Shown piece by piece: positions 31,166 to 43,220 of a stretch of 64,000 nucleotides of DNA. The stretch comes from Argyresthia goedartella. Its lineage: Eukaryota; Arthropoda; Insecta; Lepidoptera; Argyresthiidae. Positions within the stretch are counted from its first letter, which is position 1, and the number at the start of each line of letters is the position of its first letter. The notes beneath the pieces were generated by a model that did not search any database, was not told the origin of the DNA, and saw only the letters and a list, made by a program, of their open reading frames with translations. Both the position numbers and the translations under genes were made by a program. The stretch is from NCBI GenBank assembly GCA_949825045.1, contig OX463812.1, forward strand, positions 6,370,661-6,434,660. Reading direction: 5' to 3'.

Positions 31166-31893
31166 CCAGTCTTCTAAAATATTGATAAACAAAGTAGGTA
31201 AACTATCTATATTTTTTGTCGATAGCCGTTCTTATATCAATACTACACTATCTCTGGTTGTCACTAAAATTGTACGCGTAAAGAATCCTACCAGTCCTGT
31301 CAATACTATATTGGTTTCAGTCATGCAAAGTCAAATGGTCGCATGAGTAAAGAGTGTCGGATATTAAGTTTTTTGTATCGAAAATAGCTCTCCGCACTTA
31401 GGGATATTATTATTCCATTTTCAATAATATTGTCTATTCTGATATCTCTTCTAAAATAATGTCCTTTATTTATATGCAACTTTTCCTCAGACTTTTTTTG
31501 TCATATTTGCACAGTTTTTATGACATTATTCTTCTTATGCAAAAAAAATTAAAGGGTGAATCGATTCATTTAATAAATCGATGTTTTTAAGCTATATCAC
31601 CATACTAGCAGGCTAAGACGGACCAATGATCTATGGTTCACCAAAACATTATTTACGACCTTTTACACTGCTCGCAGATGCTGGGTTCTGTGGAACGTTA
31701 TTATTAGTTATTATTATAAAGCACAGAATACGCCAAAATTATGACTGTTCGTGTTACCAAAATAGTTTCGTATTCCTATATAGACATGTAATGACAACTA
31801 TGAATAAATATCTTATAACAGTACATACACGGCACAACTGTTTTTTTCGCCTAAATTTTCCAATTTATTTTTCTAAGTAGGGTATAAAAAAGA
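31166..31893. other. AT-rich, no feature recognised
   Basis: An 84-codon plus-strand frame at 31626-31880 has no recognisable motif. Confidence 0.35.
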
Positions 31894-32036
31894 GGTTAAC
31901 GTACGATTTAATTTCAGAACGGCATACACTAGCCTCGACTTTTTGTTAGCTAGGATGGTTTCAAAATTCTGCTCTCCCCGCATATTCGCGGTGACCAGCG
32001 CATGGATGTTAACATTTTCTTGGGCCAAGGCTTTCT
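31894..32036. other. Segment open on both strands, possible exon or element fragment
   Basis: Plus strand: acceptor-like 'cgatttaatttcag' then about 40 open codons ending FSWAKAF and TAA. Minus strand: an equally open frame including KALAQENVNIHALVTANMRG and EQNFETILANKKSRLVYAVL, which looks more protein-like. Neither is recognised. Confidence 0.25.
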
Positions 32037-32127
32037 AAGTTATTACAGTAATTGTATTTTTCTCCAAATCCAGACTCTTTATGAAAGATATGCGCGTAGA
32101 TTTTATTATATTAAAAAAAAAATAAGT

Positions 32128-32326
32128 TGGTGATTAGTACTACTCTATACTTAGATATTTTATTATTATATTTTGTGACCAAGGACAAAATTCTTTATTA
32201 CTGTAGATGTTCAATTTAAACAAAAATGTTTAACTTGATGATTAGTACTACTCTATACATTACATATTTTATTATTATATCTAGTGACCAAAGACAAAAT
32301 TCTTTATTACTCTAGATGTTAACAAA
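32128..32326 (+). repeat. Imperfect ~108-bp tandem duplication
   Basis: 'gattagtactactctatac', 'attttattattatat', 'gacaaaattctttattact' and 'tagatgtt' occur in the same order in both halves. The second copy leads into a LINE-L 3' end (to about 32430). Confidence 0.75.
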
Positions 32327-32329
32327 TTT

Positions 32330-32432
32330 GCGCAGTATTTTGGTATTGAATTAGCTTGGCATTTTATTTTGCCCCTTCTTTACATTAGACCACTGTGGGA
32401 GGGATGGACACAGAAGCTCCCACAGATTAACA
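32330..32432 (-). mobile_element. LINE-L 3' end fragment
   Basis: 'ttctttacattagaccactg' and 'gaagctcccacagatt' match the antisense LINE-L terminus. Confidence 0.65.
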
Positions 32433-32449
32433 AATTTTTTAATATTTAC

Positions 32450-32638
32450 ATTCACAAACATACATTGCGTCTGGCCCCACAGTAGGATACACTGTGTCGT
32501 GGGAACCTAAAACGGCGACGTCGCACACATAAATATCCAAGACCTGGTTTTTTTCCCCTCTGTGTTCCCAGACGGGGATCGAACCCGGGACCTCTCGCAT
32601 GGTAGGCAGAGCCACAACCGCTGCGCCACAGAGGTCAC
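32450..32638 (-). mobile_element. SINE-2, near-complete antisense copy
   Basis: Tail 'cattgcgtctggccccacag', body 'gtgggaacctaaaacggcga', head with B box (sense GGTTCGATCCC) and A box (sense TGGCGCAGCGG) both intact. Confidence 0.92.
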
Positions 32639-32639
32639 C

Positions 32640-33019
32640 GAAATTTCTTTATAGATCTCTTTCAAGAATAAGTTGAGTTTGCATATTAATTATTATTAAT
32701 AATATGCGAGTTAGCGAGTTATTTGTTGGGTTAGTGGTTCATAATTCATAATTTCTTTATACCACACAAATAACTACTAATTCATTTCATTAATTACAAA
32801 TTATAATGTAACATATGATATCTTGAATGCTATTTGATAAAAAGGTATATATATATTACACATAATCTAACAAACTAAGAAATTCTAACACAAAATAATA
32901 AATAATACAAATTGTACAAAATTAATTACATAACCAAACCGCCCCAAGAATCGCCCGGCCCCAAGGTACCCAAACACAAATAGTTTACCTAGCAATTTCA
33001 TAACAAGACTTACATACAA
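32640..33019. other. AT-rich, no feature recognised
   Basis: A 120-codon minus-strand frame at 32885-33247 overlaps repeat F and looks like low-complexity translation. Confidence 0.4.
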
Positions 33020-33150
33020 ATAGTTTACAAAGGCGAGCTTATCTCTAATAAGAATTCTCTTCCAGCAAACCAAATCAGTATGAGAAAGGTGGTTCGGTGA
33101 GCAGGGGTAGACCATTTGTACAACATTATAATTAATATATACCTGAATAA
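33020..33150 (-). repeat. Dispersed repeat F, antisense
   Basis: 'acaaaggcgagcttatctct', 'cttccagcaaacc' and 'agcaggggtagacc' match 8208-8455 and 43118-43220. Confidence 0.65.
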
Positions 33151-33384
33151 ATAATATAATAAAATAAAAAATATATATATGACGATACGATACGTAGTTA
33201 TAACATAACAGTAATATTCCTTTTACATAGAGTACCTTTGAACCCAAAAGAAGATATCACTCTGAGAAATCATAGATCGGTTGCCAGAATGTGGAGTAAG
33301 GGACGACCACAGGGGACAACCCTATCGACCCGAGCAGTTATTATCACCCCAGTGGGGTTTCGGTTGACCTACTTAGGTACAAAA

Positions 33385-33540
33385 CAAAATAATACAGCGT
33401 CACATCTTTTTTCATACGGGGTGGCAGCGGCACAGCTGTGCTCACGTACAACCAGTTATTCAATAGTCCATATTGGAGGGAGTATGGAAATAAGAAGGTT
33501 GACTCACGATGTTTTCCTTCCAGCGGCACGATGTATATGT
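33385..33540 (-). mobile_element. SINE-3 fragment
   Basis: 'acggggtggcagcggcacag' and 'ccagttattcaatagtccat' match the antisense SINE-3 body and tail. Confidence 0.75.
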
Positions 33541-34629
33541 GCTGTCTATCTATGTAACCAAAAAAATATCCCAAAATGTGTTGGTAAGCGCAAATATCGC
33601 AAACAGCTGGACGGATTTGGATCAAAAACTTTTAACTATTCGTTTTGGTCTTGGGAAGGTTCTTACGGAGAGAATTTTTTGAAAAACGCCCAGCGAATGA
33701 ACAAAAAACTGATGAATACTTTATGGGGTTTTCTCCGAGAATTCAAGATGGCGGCGGACGTCGTCGGGGGTTCGCGCATCTAATTCGAAATTTGAATTTT
33801 GTGTTTTTCTCTTAAATTTAAGACACTGACCGTTTTTATGTTCCCCTTGAAGTGTGTAAGCTAGGCAGCTAGTAAATTCATAAAAAGAACTTATGCTAAA
33901 CTAAACGTTTCTAGGGTCCTATTCCGGTAGACAATGATGTTTCAGTGACAATGAGTCATTTATATGATTAGCAATTATGTAATAACTTTATGATACAGCC
34001 TTTTTATTTCGAATAACAAACATTCCCATTTCACACTCTAGAAATACATAGTTACAAAATGTAATACTTAAACTACCGACTAACTTCTATAGCAAGTTCC
34101 ATTCAATGTTGTCTTCCTGGTTCGCAACTTTGAAAGTTCATTGGCACGTTATAGCGATGCGATTAGTTGCAATCTGATATCAATTTTACACTGCATTGCT
34201 ATCTGCAACTATGTAGGTACAGTCAGAAATTAACTCAAAACTCAAACTCAATTTTTTTATCGCAAATAGGAAAATATAATTTACTCTTACAAGTCAAACG
34301 CTTACTTAAGTCTCATACACATGGATTAAAATAAAAAATAAATCAAATGTGATCAACTAAACTAATGAGTACATGACTGATTAAGGTTTCAGTTTGAAAA
34401 AGGAAATCTCCATTTAAAAAGTGACTCCATAAACTCTACCAGTGCTTCGGAAATACGCCCGTCAGAGAATATAGCACCAAGAAACTCCACGGGGATGTAA
34501 TTTTTTTAATTTCCGTTTTTTTTTTGTTTTCATACAATGTTCAACATAAAAATAACCTAATCTTATGACAATATCATTAAAATGGAATTATCGTATTGGG
34601 ATTGGTACTAATTTGGCCCCAGCTATTAC
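33541..34629. other. Mostly unassigned
   Basis: The first 240 bp contain 'cagctggacggatttggatc' and 'ttcaagatggcggcggacg', reminiscent of insect LINE 3' UTRs. The rest is AT-rich with no feature. Confidence 0.35.
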
Positions 34630-34885
34630 AGTCACTATGGATCCATACCCGAAGGGTACCAAACAAAAGGTACGGCTGAATGTCCTTGTTAGTAACGAAA
34701 TTAAAACCCTTAAGAGTACTTTCCGTTTACTTAGAATAATGAAATAGGCGCGAAGCAAGTTCTTCTAGAATAAGTAACGAGAAAAATCCGAAAACAGTAA
34801 TGTAGTATCTTAATGAAAAAAAAACTGTTTCTGCGGAACCCCTCGGTGCGCCACTTGCACCACTCGCACTTGACCGTTTTTTAAT
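34630..34885 (+). mobile_element. GTCY-MITE, degenerate copy
   Basis: Starts 'atccatacccgaagggtacc' and ends 'cactcgcacttgaccgtttt'. The (GTCC)n core is lost. Confidence 0.6.
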
Positions 34886-35864
34886 GAGTACGTGACCTAA
34901 AACAACCAAAAGCTAAAATTTGAAATTTACTATTTAGCGTGTGGCTTGATAATTGATATGGGAATTTAAGTGGTAACAATGCACTTGAACGTTTTTAAAA
35001 GCCGTTATAGAAAACCCTTACCCCAACAAGATACGCGGAAGTAAATAACCATATCGTTTTCGCCGCGGAAACAAGATGCTTTGTAGTGCTAATAAAGCAT
35101 AAATTCTCCGTCAACATGGCGGCCGGTGGCACTACCTTTGTTGTGCACACATCACTAATTTACAGGGGTTGTGCCTTAGGGCCGGTGGGACCAAGTGGCG
35201 GGGTGAGGTCGTGGACGTTACTACCGCGCTGGGTACGTGGACGAAACTATCGCAGTCACGTGGCGAAGGAATCGTTGTAAGGTTGTTGAAATTGTTTTTC
35301 TTTCTTCTGAAATTGTGTATAAATAGTACTGTTATTTTTGACAAATTTTGGTCCATAAAAATGTGTCTTTTATGATTTCAGTAGAAAACATTACAGCCAG
35401 GAATATCTTTTGCCTAGTTACTACTGGGCAAAAGCTTTTCATCTCTGTAATGTTAGTCTAGTAGTTACTAGGCGAGCGTTTTTCTTTTTAAAAAAACTGA
35501 CCTCCCTTCTTCGGTCACATTCAGGAAAAGATCTAGACACCCCATTTGGGTCAACCTCCATTATATTTTCGGTGGAAATTATCGCCAATCTAAGTACCTA
35601 CAAATCATAATAATGACCAAAAAACCACCAACTTAAAAGCTTCGGTACTCCGCTGGCGGCACAGGGGCGGGGCGTCAATGTTGTCAAATTTATGGTAAAA
35701 TGGCCGCCACGCCGACACATCAGGAGGATAGAATTTTGTGCGACATGCTTCGTATAGGTTCTTTTATTTGACACCCGCCCCTCTACCGACCTACTCCTAT
35801 CCCGCCTGCGGTGTGCCGAAGCCTTTTTTCAGTAACTTCAGTTACAGCACATTAACATCCATGT
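34886..35864. other. No feature recognised
   Basis: Includes 'caacatggcggccgg' (about 35113) and 'aaaatggccgccacg' (about 35697). Both resemble YY1/Pho-type elements, but there is no exon evidence. Confidence 0.35.
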
Positions 35865-36445
35865 GCAATATGGAATCCGAAATCAATAGCAGGATCGGAG
35901 CTGCAGCTGCAGCATTCGGAAAGCTAGATTCCAAGGTCTTCCACCGCAGATGTCTGGGTTTGATTTTGGAGATCAAATGGTCTGATCACTTGCAAGACAC
36001 CGAGGTGCTGTGACATCCCATTTGCGGGCGGCATTGAGATTTATCTCATGCGGTGACATCTTTGGTGGTGCGGACACCTGTCAAGGATGGCAGGGAAGAG
36101 GATTGCAAAGCATGTCTTCTACGCGGAACTTCAGGAGGGCCAGTGTAAGCATGGCGGACAACTCAGATCTCAGAAAGACGTGCTAAATCGGCACACAAAG
36201 AAATGTGCTAGAGAGCCTTCTCATAGGGAAAAATGAGCCGCCAAAAGACCGGATTGTAGGGCATTGATTGATACCAAAGTCCGTGACTTCGAGAATCTTC
36301 GACGCGGGGAATAAAAGCCCGATCACCTGGGCAAATTAACTTTAACTACACCAATGGTCTTCACAAGTAAGATGGCTACATTAGCCACATGCGAGCCTAC
36401 GAACGACGACTTCAGATTCAGTCCAATTGATTTGGACGCCGTCAC
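35865..36445 (+). pseudogene. LINE RT C-terminal pseudogene, internally deleted
   Basis: Starts with INSRIGAAAAAFGKLDSKVF, then jumps to RRCLGLILEIKWSDHLQDTE, skipping the residues normally between these RT C-terminal blocks: an internal deletion. A stop follows. Later frames give KACLLRGTSGG-like and a terminal DGYISHMRAYERRLQ block, the zinc-knuckle-like tail of this LINE type (RTE/BovB-like or related). Several frameshifts and stops; no catalytic residues remain. Confidence 0.75.
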
Positions 36446-37020
36446 CAAAATCGGTCTGACCACTTCACAACTTTGTTTGTAACTCTTCGTTGGTGTTCAC
36501 AAACCTTGTGGGGTAGCAACAACAGAACCGTTACCCCGGTCTAGTGGGCCTGCACTCCGATGTCATCTCTCACGGGAGGGCCGGCCATGGTATGGACGGA
36601 ATTAGACCGGCATTGTTTAGGCCCGGGCTGGCTATACAGTTTTGGGCCCAAATTTTAAACTATACAGAAATTTCAGTTTTGTTGCAAGCCACCGGGGGAT
36701 TTGGTTAGAAATTTTTGGTTTCTTAATCGTGTATTCCATTAATATACGTTCACGAGGCCTGAATTATTTTAGTCAGTGGCTTTAAGGTAAGGTAATAGCC
36801 TGGAGGTAACAGCAGCTAGGGTAGACAATCCCTTTATGCGGCCCTGGGTTGCACAGCTCTTACACTGCCAGTGATATTTTCGCGCCTAAATTAAGTTTAA
36901 AAAAAATGGTTTGCTCTGCACTGTATTGTGTTTATATTGAACTACTAACATAGATTGTATGACTAATTATTAACACTTGTATATGGACTTGGTCTGAAAT
37001 AAATGATTATTATCATTAGG
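36446..37020 (+). other. Probable 3' UTR of the preceding LINE
   Basis: Moderately GC-rich DNA ending 'tctgaaataaatgattatta', i.e. an AATAAA signal plus simple tail. Inferred from position and tail. Confidence 0.45.
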
Positions 37021-37059
37021 GAAATATTAAACTGCACAGCAAATATCTCTTATATTTGC

Positions 37060-37240
37060 TGCGGTAGCTTAGGTGAAGGGTAAAGGGGATGAGCGAAGCG
37101 AAGCCCCCTTTATCCTTCGTGTTAGGTTCAACATATGTATAAGAACAACAAAAAATACTTAACACATAAACTTAAGTACTCATTAAATATTTAAAACATA
37201 AAAAGTGTTTTTGCTGATCCTTTTTTGCTGCGCAAATCAG
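37060..37240 (+). repeat. Dispersed repeat I, second copy
   Basis: 'ggtagcttaggtgaaggg', 'gaagccccctttatccttcg' and 'caaaaaatacttaa' match 11290-11450; the start is shared with repeat G. Confidence 0.65.
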
Positions 37241-37363
37241 TATTTTTGCAGTGCGATTAAATACCAGCCTTATTATTATAATAATTTACTGTGTGATATT
37301 TACTACGGGCTTATCTTCCTCTATGATATAAGATTTTTTAGACCGAATGAACAGATTTCTCCA

Positions 37364-37513
37364 AAATAAAGATCCTATTTCTGCACAAATAAAGTTCCTA
37401 TTTCTGCTCAAATAAAGTTCCTATTTCTGCTCAAATAAAGTTCCTATTTCTGCTCAAATAAAGTTCCTATTTCTGCTCAAATAAAGTTCCTATTTCTGCT
37501 CAAATAAAGTTCT
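37364..37513 (+). repeat. Tandem repeat, ~6.5 x 23 bp
   Basis: Unit 'aaataaagttcctatttctg' + ctc. The first copy differs ('gatcct', 'gcac'); copies 2-6 are identical. Each carries AATAAA. Confidence 0.95.
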
Positions 37514-37539
37514 TCTTACACTTTACACTGGCGCTATCA

Positions 37540-37650
37540 TATTCGTTCCAACGGTTATGGAAAACAACAAGAGCAAAGATTCACTCTCCTTAGCTGCGGC
37601 GATGGGCTAGCCTCCTGCCACGCAAAACGGACTATGCAATAGCTAAGTTA
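37540..37650 (+). mobile_element. SINE-3 body fragment
   Basis: 'ggttatggaaaacaacaaga', 'gctgcggcgatgggctagcc' and 'cgcaaaacggactatgcaat' match the SINE-3 sense body. Confidence 0.65.
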
Positions 37651-37978
37651 ACGTTTTTTGTTTTATAAAATTTCATAGATACCTAACTCGCAGTATATAA
37701 AAGTCATTGTAGCCTTTTTCCTTTATCCCTTGAGCCGCGGCTCTCACGGTTTAGGCCTGAAGTGATCCCCAAGTTTGTCATCCCCATTATTCTGTTTGCG
37801 TTGGCTTTTTCCTGAATGCTAATAAGGGCGAAACAATTTGTTTGGCGAAACTGTTTGTCGGGCACAAGTCATTAATTACGGTGAATTTTTGTCCATGAAT
37901 TTTGCGTTCCGTTTATTTTGTGTTTAGCAATTTTTCAGTTGGCGGAAATGAGGCCTGATTGTAATGAAAACTGTTTAT

Positions 37979-38058
37979 CTTCTTTTCCCCAGCCAGGATT
38001 CGAAACCGCGACCTCCTGTTTGTGAAGCAGAGCCTCAAACATCACACCATAGAGGAAT
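37979..38058 (-). mobile_element. SINE-2-type tRNA-like head
   Basis: Reverse complement has A-box-like TGGTGTGATG and B-box-like GGTTTCGAATCCTGGCTGG. The tail is not recognisable. Confidence 0.55.
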
Positions 38059-39459
38059 TGATTAATGATTTGATGTTTCTCTCTCTTTCGACTTTTGCTC
38101 CGATACGCAATTTATATAATTTATCGGCAATATTAAGAGCCGCCATTTTCAATAACTTAAAAGGACCCGTCATTAGCAGACACCAGCCTAGTTGTACACT
38201 GTATATAGGTATAATTTGTTATTGTAGCGTTCTAATTAGAAGGTGTTTCGAGGAATAATAATAATTGTGAGGAGGGATGACAGCACACGGCTCATGTATT
38301 TACCTCTTCCTCTCCTCTGCTCCTCCTGTGATGTTTCGGCTCTAGCTCTAATAATGTTAATGTTGTGAGTTTTAGCGTTGCCTGTAATTTACATAATTGT
38401 TGTATATCTACTTATTTCTCGACAGCGTCGGTCGAATATTTTTGGGTTATGTAATCAGTATGTACTTATTAGAAGAGGATGGCATAGTTAATTTGTTACC
38501 CCACACGAAAGGTTTCAGAAAAAAAAAACATTCAAAAAATTAATCCCCCAAGATGAAAATCGAGCAAAAACTCTCGACAAAAAAAAACTTTTAATTCAAG
38601 GAATACGAGTGCCAAGTTTTGTGAGGATCGCTTAACAACTGTTGCCCCTAGACCAGCACTGACAGAAACGAGACATAGAGACAGACGAAAGCAAAATCGG
38701 CCTCCTATCTTGTCGAAATGGAGCCCTTCGCTCGCTCGGTCAATAGGTAGGCAGAGACGGATGACATCTTACTTGCTATGATCATGGCTCTCGATTCCTC
38801 AATATTCATAAATCCCGTCATACAATCTCGCGGCTGGTTACCATTACTTCTGATTTGCCCTTTTGCTAGTAAGCCATGTATTAACTGTGAATTAGTAGGA
38901 GTATCTATGGCGTTACTTTGTATGACAACGTGTAGAGATATTTTAGGTTTGAGGCCAAAGTGATTGATCACTGATTAGATATCCTAAAACTTTCAATCTA
39001 AATTGTTAAAAAGGGACAAGCCTATTTCCACTTTTATGTTTGCCACAAAAAGACGACTACATTTTCATTTTAAAGTGAGAAGTGCCTCTCGGCCGAAGAG
39101 GGCTTCAGAACTCATCATTTGTCCGCCATTTTGTTTTATTTTATCATCTCGGAGTGCCAAAGTCGAGGTGTAAAGATGGTTCCCAGTTCCGCCGATTCTC
39201 AATTCGCCATAATTTGACGACATTTTGAAGAGGACAGATGTCCATGGGAATAGATTGTTTGAGTAACAGGCTGTTTCGATATATAATTAGCATTCATTTT
39301 GTAATTTGACAATATTTTATTTAAAAAAGGAAACGCAAAAAATGCGACGACTGTGGAGTTTCTTCGGTGAGCTCTTCTCCACAGATTCCGCCATTGTGTT
39401 AGTGAACTCACCCAAAAAAATGTAATGACGGATCTAAGTGATGTAACAACATCCTATGG
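38059..39459. other. Mostly unassigned
   Basis: An 88-codon minus-strand frame at 38705-38971 (includes GLKPKISLHVVIQSNAIDTP) has somewhat protein-like composition but no known motif. 'gtccgccattttgttttatt' occurs near 39121. Confidence 0.3.
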
Positions 39460-39490
39460 AAATAAATGATTTTTGATTTTGATTTTGAAT
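39460..39490 (+). other. Retroelement 3' terminus
   Basis: AATAAA followed by a (GATTTT)n-type tail, as at CR1/L2-like LINE 3' ends. Confidence 0.5.
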
Positions 39491-39536
39491 CGCAGTCTTA
39501 TATTGTTTACCCCACCTTGAGAGGTCAAATCAAAGT

Positions 39537-42110
39537 CAGAGTTAAATTTCTTTATTACTGTAGATATTTATTTACATATACTTAGCAAACGTCATTATTT
39601 GCCTCTTCTCTACACTGGACCACTGTGGGAGAAGAAGGGCGTAGAAACTCCCACAGATTGATTTTTAGATCTCATTTAAAAACTTTTTGTGCTTAACTTA
39701 TACAATATTAATTATTATAATTAGTAAGCATGAATAAATAATTACAAAATTATTAACAGCAAAATTGAGCTAGATTAACTCCAACAGTCCCATCATTTAA
39801 GTAATCTTGAACATTGTAATATCCCTTTTTCGACTAAGTCGCTTTAAGATGCTTTTTAAATTGCTAAAATGGCAATTTCAAAATCTCTTGAGGTATCTTT
39901 CTGTAGTAGATAATGCACTGACCCTTGAAATAATTATTAATCTTCGCGAGTGTAAACCGGGGCGCAACTAGTCTGTGATTATTTCTTAGGCAAACTAAAA
40001 AAAAGCTATCGCTAAGTTTGGAAAATGTTGTGAGGTAAGAACCTCAAGAGCGTACATATACAAGGTGACATTTAATTAGCTGACCATATTTTGGGGAATG
40101 ATAGAACCCATTATTATGAACAACTTTCCCCAAGAAACATGGTCGTAAGTGAAATAAATTTTTGGGCCTCCCATAGTAACTTGTAATCAGCTGATCGGGT
40201 CAATGTACGAATGAGGGATGAGAAATATTTTTCGTTTGCGACCATATGTTTCTTTGGGAGAGTTGTTCATAATGATCGGTGCCATCAATCCTCAAAATAT
40301 GGTCTAGCTGACCATTAAATGTCATCTTGTATTATATTTTCGAAAATAAATTGACTAGCTACAGTTAGTGTGTCAATTTATTTAAAAAACTGTCTTAACC
40401 TCTTTAATACCAATGGCGTTAGATAACGCCACTTTTCCGTTATAGATTTTACGTTTTATTACCATTGAATAAGGTTCAAAATCGCGACCCGTCTCAACTA
40501 CCCTCGGTTTTTGAGAGGTTAAGGAGTATGTTCGTTTTAAATTATAAATTGCTCGAATAGCTCTTTTCTGTAAAATAAAAATAGTTTAAATGTCCGCTGC
40601 TTTTCCCCACAACAAGATACCATAGGACATGACACTATGAAAGTAACTAAAATATACCAGCGTAGATGTAGCCACATACGTGTTTTGTCTGATGTTCCTA
40701 ACGGCGTAAACTTTATTCACCACCTAATAAATTTATGTGGGGTCCCCACTGCAATTTGCTATCAATGGTTATTCCAAGAAACTTCGTATCATTTACTAAT
40801 TCTAACGTGTTGCTGTCTAACACTAAACTTGTCTCAACTTGCCTGACATTTGGAAATGAGAATTTGATACAATTGGTTTTACCAGCGTTCAATAATAAAT
40901 TATTAACTGTGAACTAATTCACAAAACGCCATTAATATCATCAAAATCTTCTTTTTGTCTTTCAATTTTGAAGACTAGTAAAGTATTATCAGCAAACAAC
41001 ACTTTGTCAGTCATTTTCTCCACCATGATAGGCAGATCTTTAATATATACCAGGAATAAGAAAGGGCCTAGTATGGAACCTTGTGCAACGCCAATTTTTA
41101 CATCCGATCTATCAGATTTAACGTCGTTGACTTCTGCCTTTTGAATTCTATTATTTAAGTATGATCTTACTAGATCCAACGCTGTATTTCTAACTCCGTA
41201 ATGATTCAATTTCATTAGTAGCGTATCATGATAACACAGTCAAATGCCTTCGGCAGATCGCAAAATACTCCGATAGCATCCTGGGCGCCCTCCCATACAG
41301 AATATATATACGATATAAGGGTAATAACTTCATCCGTAGTCGATTTACCCCTAGTGAAACCGTACTGTTTGGCGTGGAGTTGTTTTGTACGGTCGAAGCG
41401 TGAAAGCACTTGATTGAGCATAATCTTTTCAAATATTTTACTTATTGCTGGAAGAATCGTCTTAAATTTAAACGACCACCCTTTCCTCTCGACTTGAACA
41501 GAGGTGTCAGTTTACTGTATTTCATAAGGTCGGGGAAAACTCCATCGACAACACATTTTTTGAATATATAAGCTAAGTGTGGGGCTGTAAATAGCATTAC
41601 TGAACCAATGACTTTGACTGATATACCCCATAGGTCTGCGGTATATTTAAGTTAAGTAATCTTAACGTTTTGTCAATGTCCTGGGGATATACCTTACTGA
41701 CGCTATTGTTGTTTTTTAACAAAGTCTCTGCTTCATATCGAGATGAATTTAGACGCTCTGTCGTGAGTAAGGGTACTTTGGTGAAGAATGTTTCGAAAGC
41801 TCAAGCAACTTCAGTTGGATTTGACAACACCATCACCTATCTTTAAGCAGAAATAATTGTCTCTTGGTATAACTTTGCCAGTTTCACGGTTTATTATTTG
41901 CCAAACTGTTTTCATTCTGTTATTTGATATTTGTATTTTTCTAGTAATGTGTATTCTACAAACCAACTTGAAAGTTTTGGAATATTTTTAACAAATTTTC
42001 TATCAATTTTTTTTTGTTCATAAAGGTAGTACTTGACAACTCTACTTTTACAAATTCCAAACGTTGCCCAGTCATTAAACAATTATAGCATTTAACAATT
42101 GGATAATCTG
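39537..42110 (-). pseudogene. LINE-L: CR1/jockey-group LINE pseudogene, longest in the window
   Basis: Antisense retrotransposon remnant covering RT and C-terminus. In 5' to 3' order on the minus strand: a pre-RT linker (about 42100-41500, includes SNPTEVA and GVFPDL blocks); RT palm motif A (FCDLPKAFDCV, about 41240-41270) in the 41421-41215 frame; a frameshift at about 41225; the GVAQGSILGPFLFLVYIKDL block; and the catalytic box as FADN (about 40985) instead of FADD, so the second Asp is lost. The thumb and C-terminus follow in broken frames down to a KGYYNVQDYLNDG-like end near 39750. A MITE interrupts it at 40061-40329. A 3' UTR-like end matches truncated copies at 28066, 32330 and 54399. 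Many stops; no function expected. Confidence 0.85.
40061..40329. mobile_element. Foldback MITE FB1, copy 3, inside LINE-L
   Basis: Ends 'caaggtgacatttaattagc' and (inverted) 'aaatgtcatcttg', with TA at 40059-40060 and 40330-40331. The best-preserved copy of the family after 1148. Confidence 0.88.
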
Positions 42111-42687
42111 GTTGTTAATTCAAGCATTGGAATTGAAATCGCTTTATAATCGCATACGAAAATGTGACGATTCATGTCGCTACTTCACACAAAGTAACTC
42201 GTCGTTGGGAATATGAGATTTATAGGGATAGGGACGAGTTGATACCGAATTCCTCTTTAGAACAAAGTCTCCGAGATAACTCGTGTCTACCCCGCTTTAC
42301 AAATTGAACTTTAATCTTACTTAGAAATGTGTTCTTTTGCAATGCGTGCGATTTGTCCGTCTTTGTAGCTAGCATAATGCATATCTTTCACATTTATAAC
42401 GTGCTGTATAGTCCCCATACCATATTGTACAGGTGCGATACCTTCTTCAAGGGTATCCCTTCTAGTAATTAAGATGATTGTACTATTTAAAGCGTCAATT
42501 TTACAAAAACCATTGAATTTCTTAGATGTCGGAATTTCACGACAAGCCTACTGATAACTGATGAGTCATTGAAACTAAAGTTCGCACTGCATTGATCTAA
42601 TTAGACCTGAGCCGGAAACACGAATAATTTGACGCATCGATAACGTTTGTGAGTTGAAGTGACTTTTATGTTCACATAAATAATGGC
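42111..42687. other. No feature recognised
   Basis: May include more of the 5' part of LINE-L, but no alignable block was seen. Confidence 0.35.
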
Positions 42688-43089
42688 AAAAAAACCGGTC
42701 AAGTACGAGTCTAAATCGCGCACGAAGGGTTCCGTACCACCGTTCAATGGAAGAGATGGTGTGGAGAGAATAGTTTGGATTTTACACAGCAAAATATTGT
42801 TTACAAAGTTATTGGTGCGGGGACTTTCACACTCCATGTACGTAACCAGGTGCATCCATAAGTTTGTATGTGGTATTGAAATAATTGTTGTATGGGAGCC
42901 CCCTTAAATATTTCTTTTATCCTGTTTTTTAGTATTTGTTGTTATAGCGGCAACATAAATACATAATCTGTGAAAATTTCAACTCTCTAGCTAGCTAGGT
43001 TCTTGAGATACAGCCTGGTGACAGACGGACGGACAGCGAAGTCTTAGTAATAGGGTTCCTTTCTTACCCGTTGGGTACGGAACCCTATA
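42688..43089 (-). mobile_element. GTCY-MITE, complete antisense copy
   Basis: From 'aaaaccggtcaagtacgagt' to 'cgttgggtacggaaccctat', with the (GGAC)n core reduced to two units. Very similar to the copies at 11518-12347 and 53158. Confidence 0.92.
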
Positions 43090-43117
43090 AAGCAAGTTAT
43101 ACCTAAAAATAGTGTAT

Positions 43118-43220
43118 AAAGCCGAGGTTATCACTAGTAATAGATTTCTTCCAGCAAACCAAGATAGGTAGAGAGAGGTTGATAGCTAAGCAGGGGTAGA
43201 CCTATGTGTACAACAATAAT
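43118..43220 (-). repeat. Dispersed repeat F, antisense fragment
   Basis: 'cttccagcaaaccaagatag' and 'agcaggggtagacctatgtg' match the family. Confidence 0.6.

Noticed and set aside
32885..33247. 120-codon minus-strand ORF rich in Tyr/Ile/Leu
   Set aside because: Looks like translated AT-rich DNA and overlaps dispersed repeat F.
33238..33783. 181-codon plus-strand ORF, the longest after the transposase
   Set aside because: It runs through an antisense SINE-3 and another repeat, and no part resembles a protein domain. It is a chance frame.
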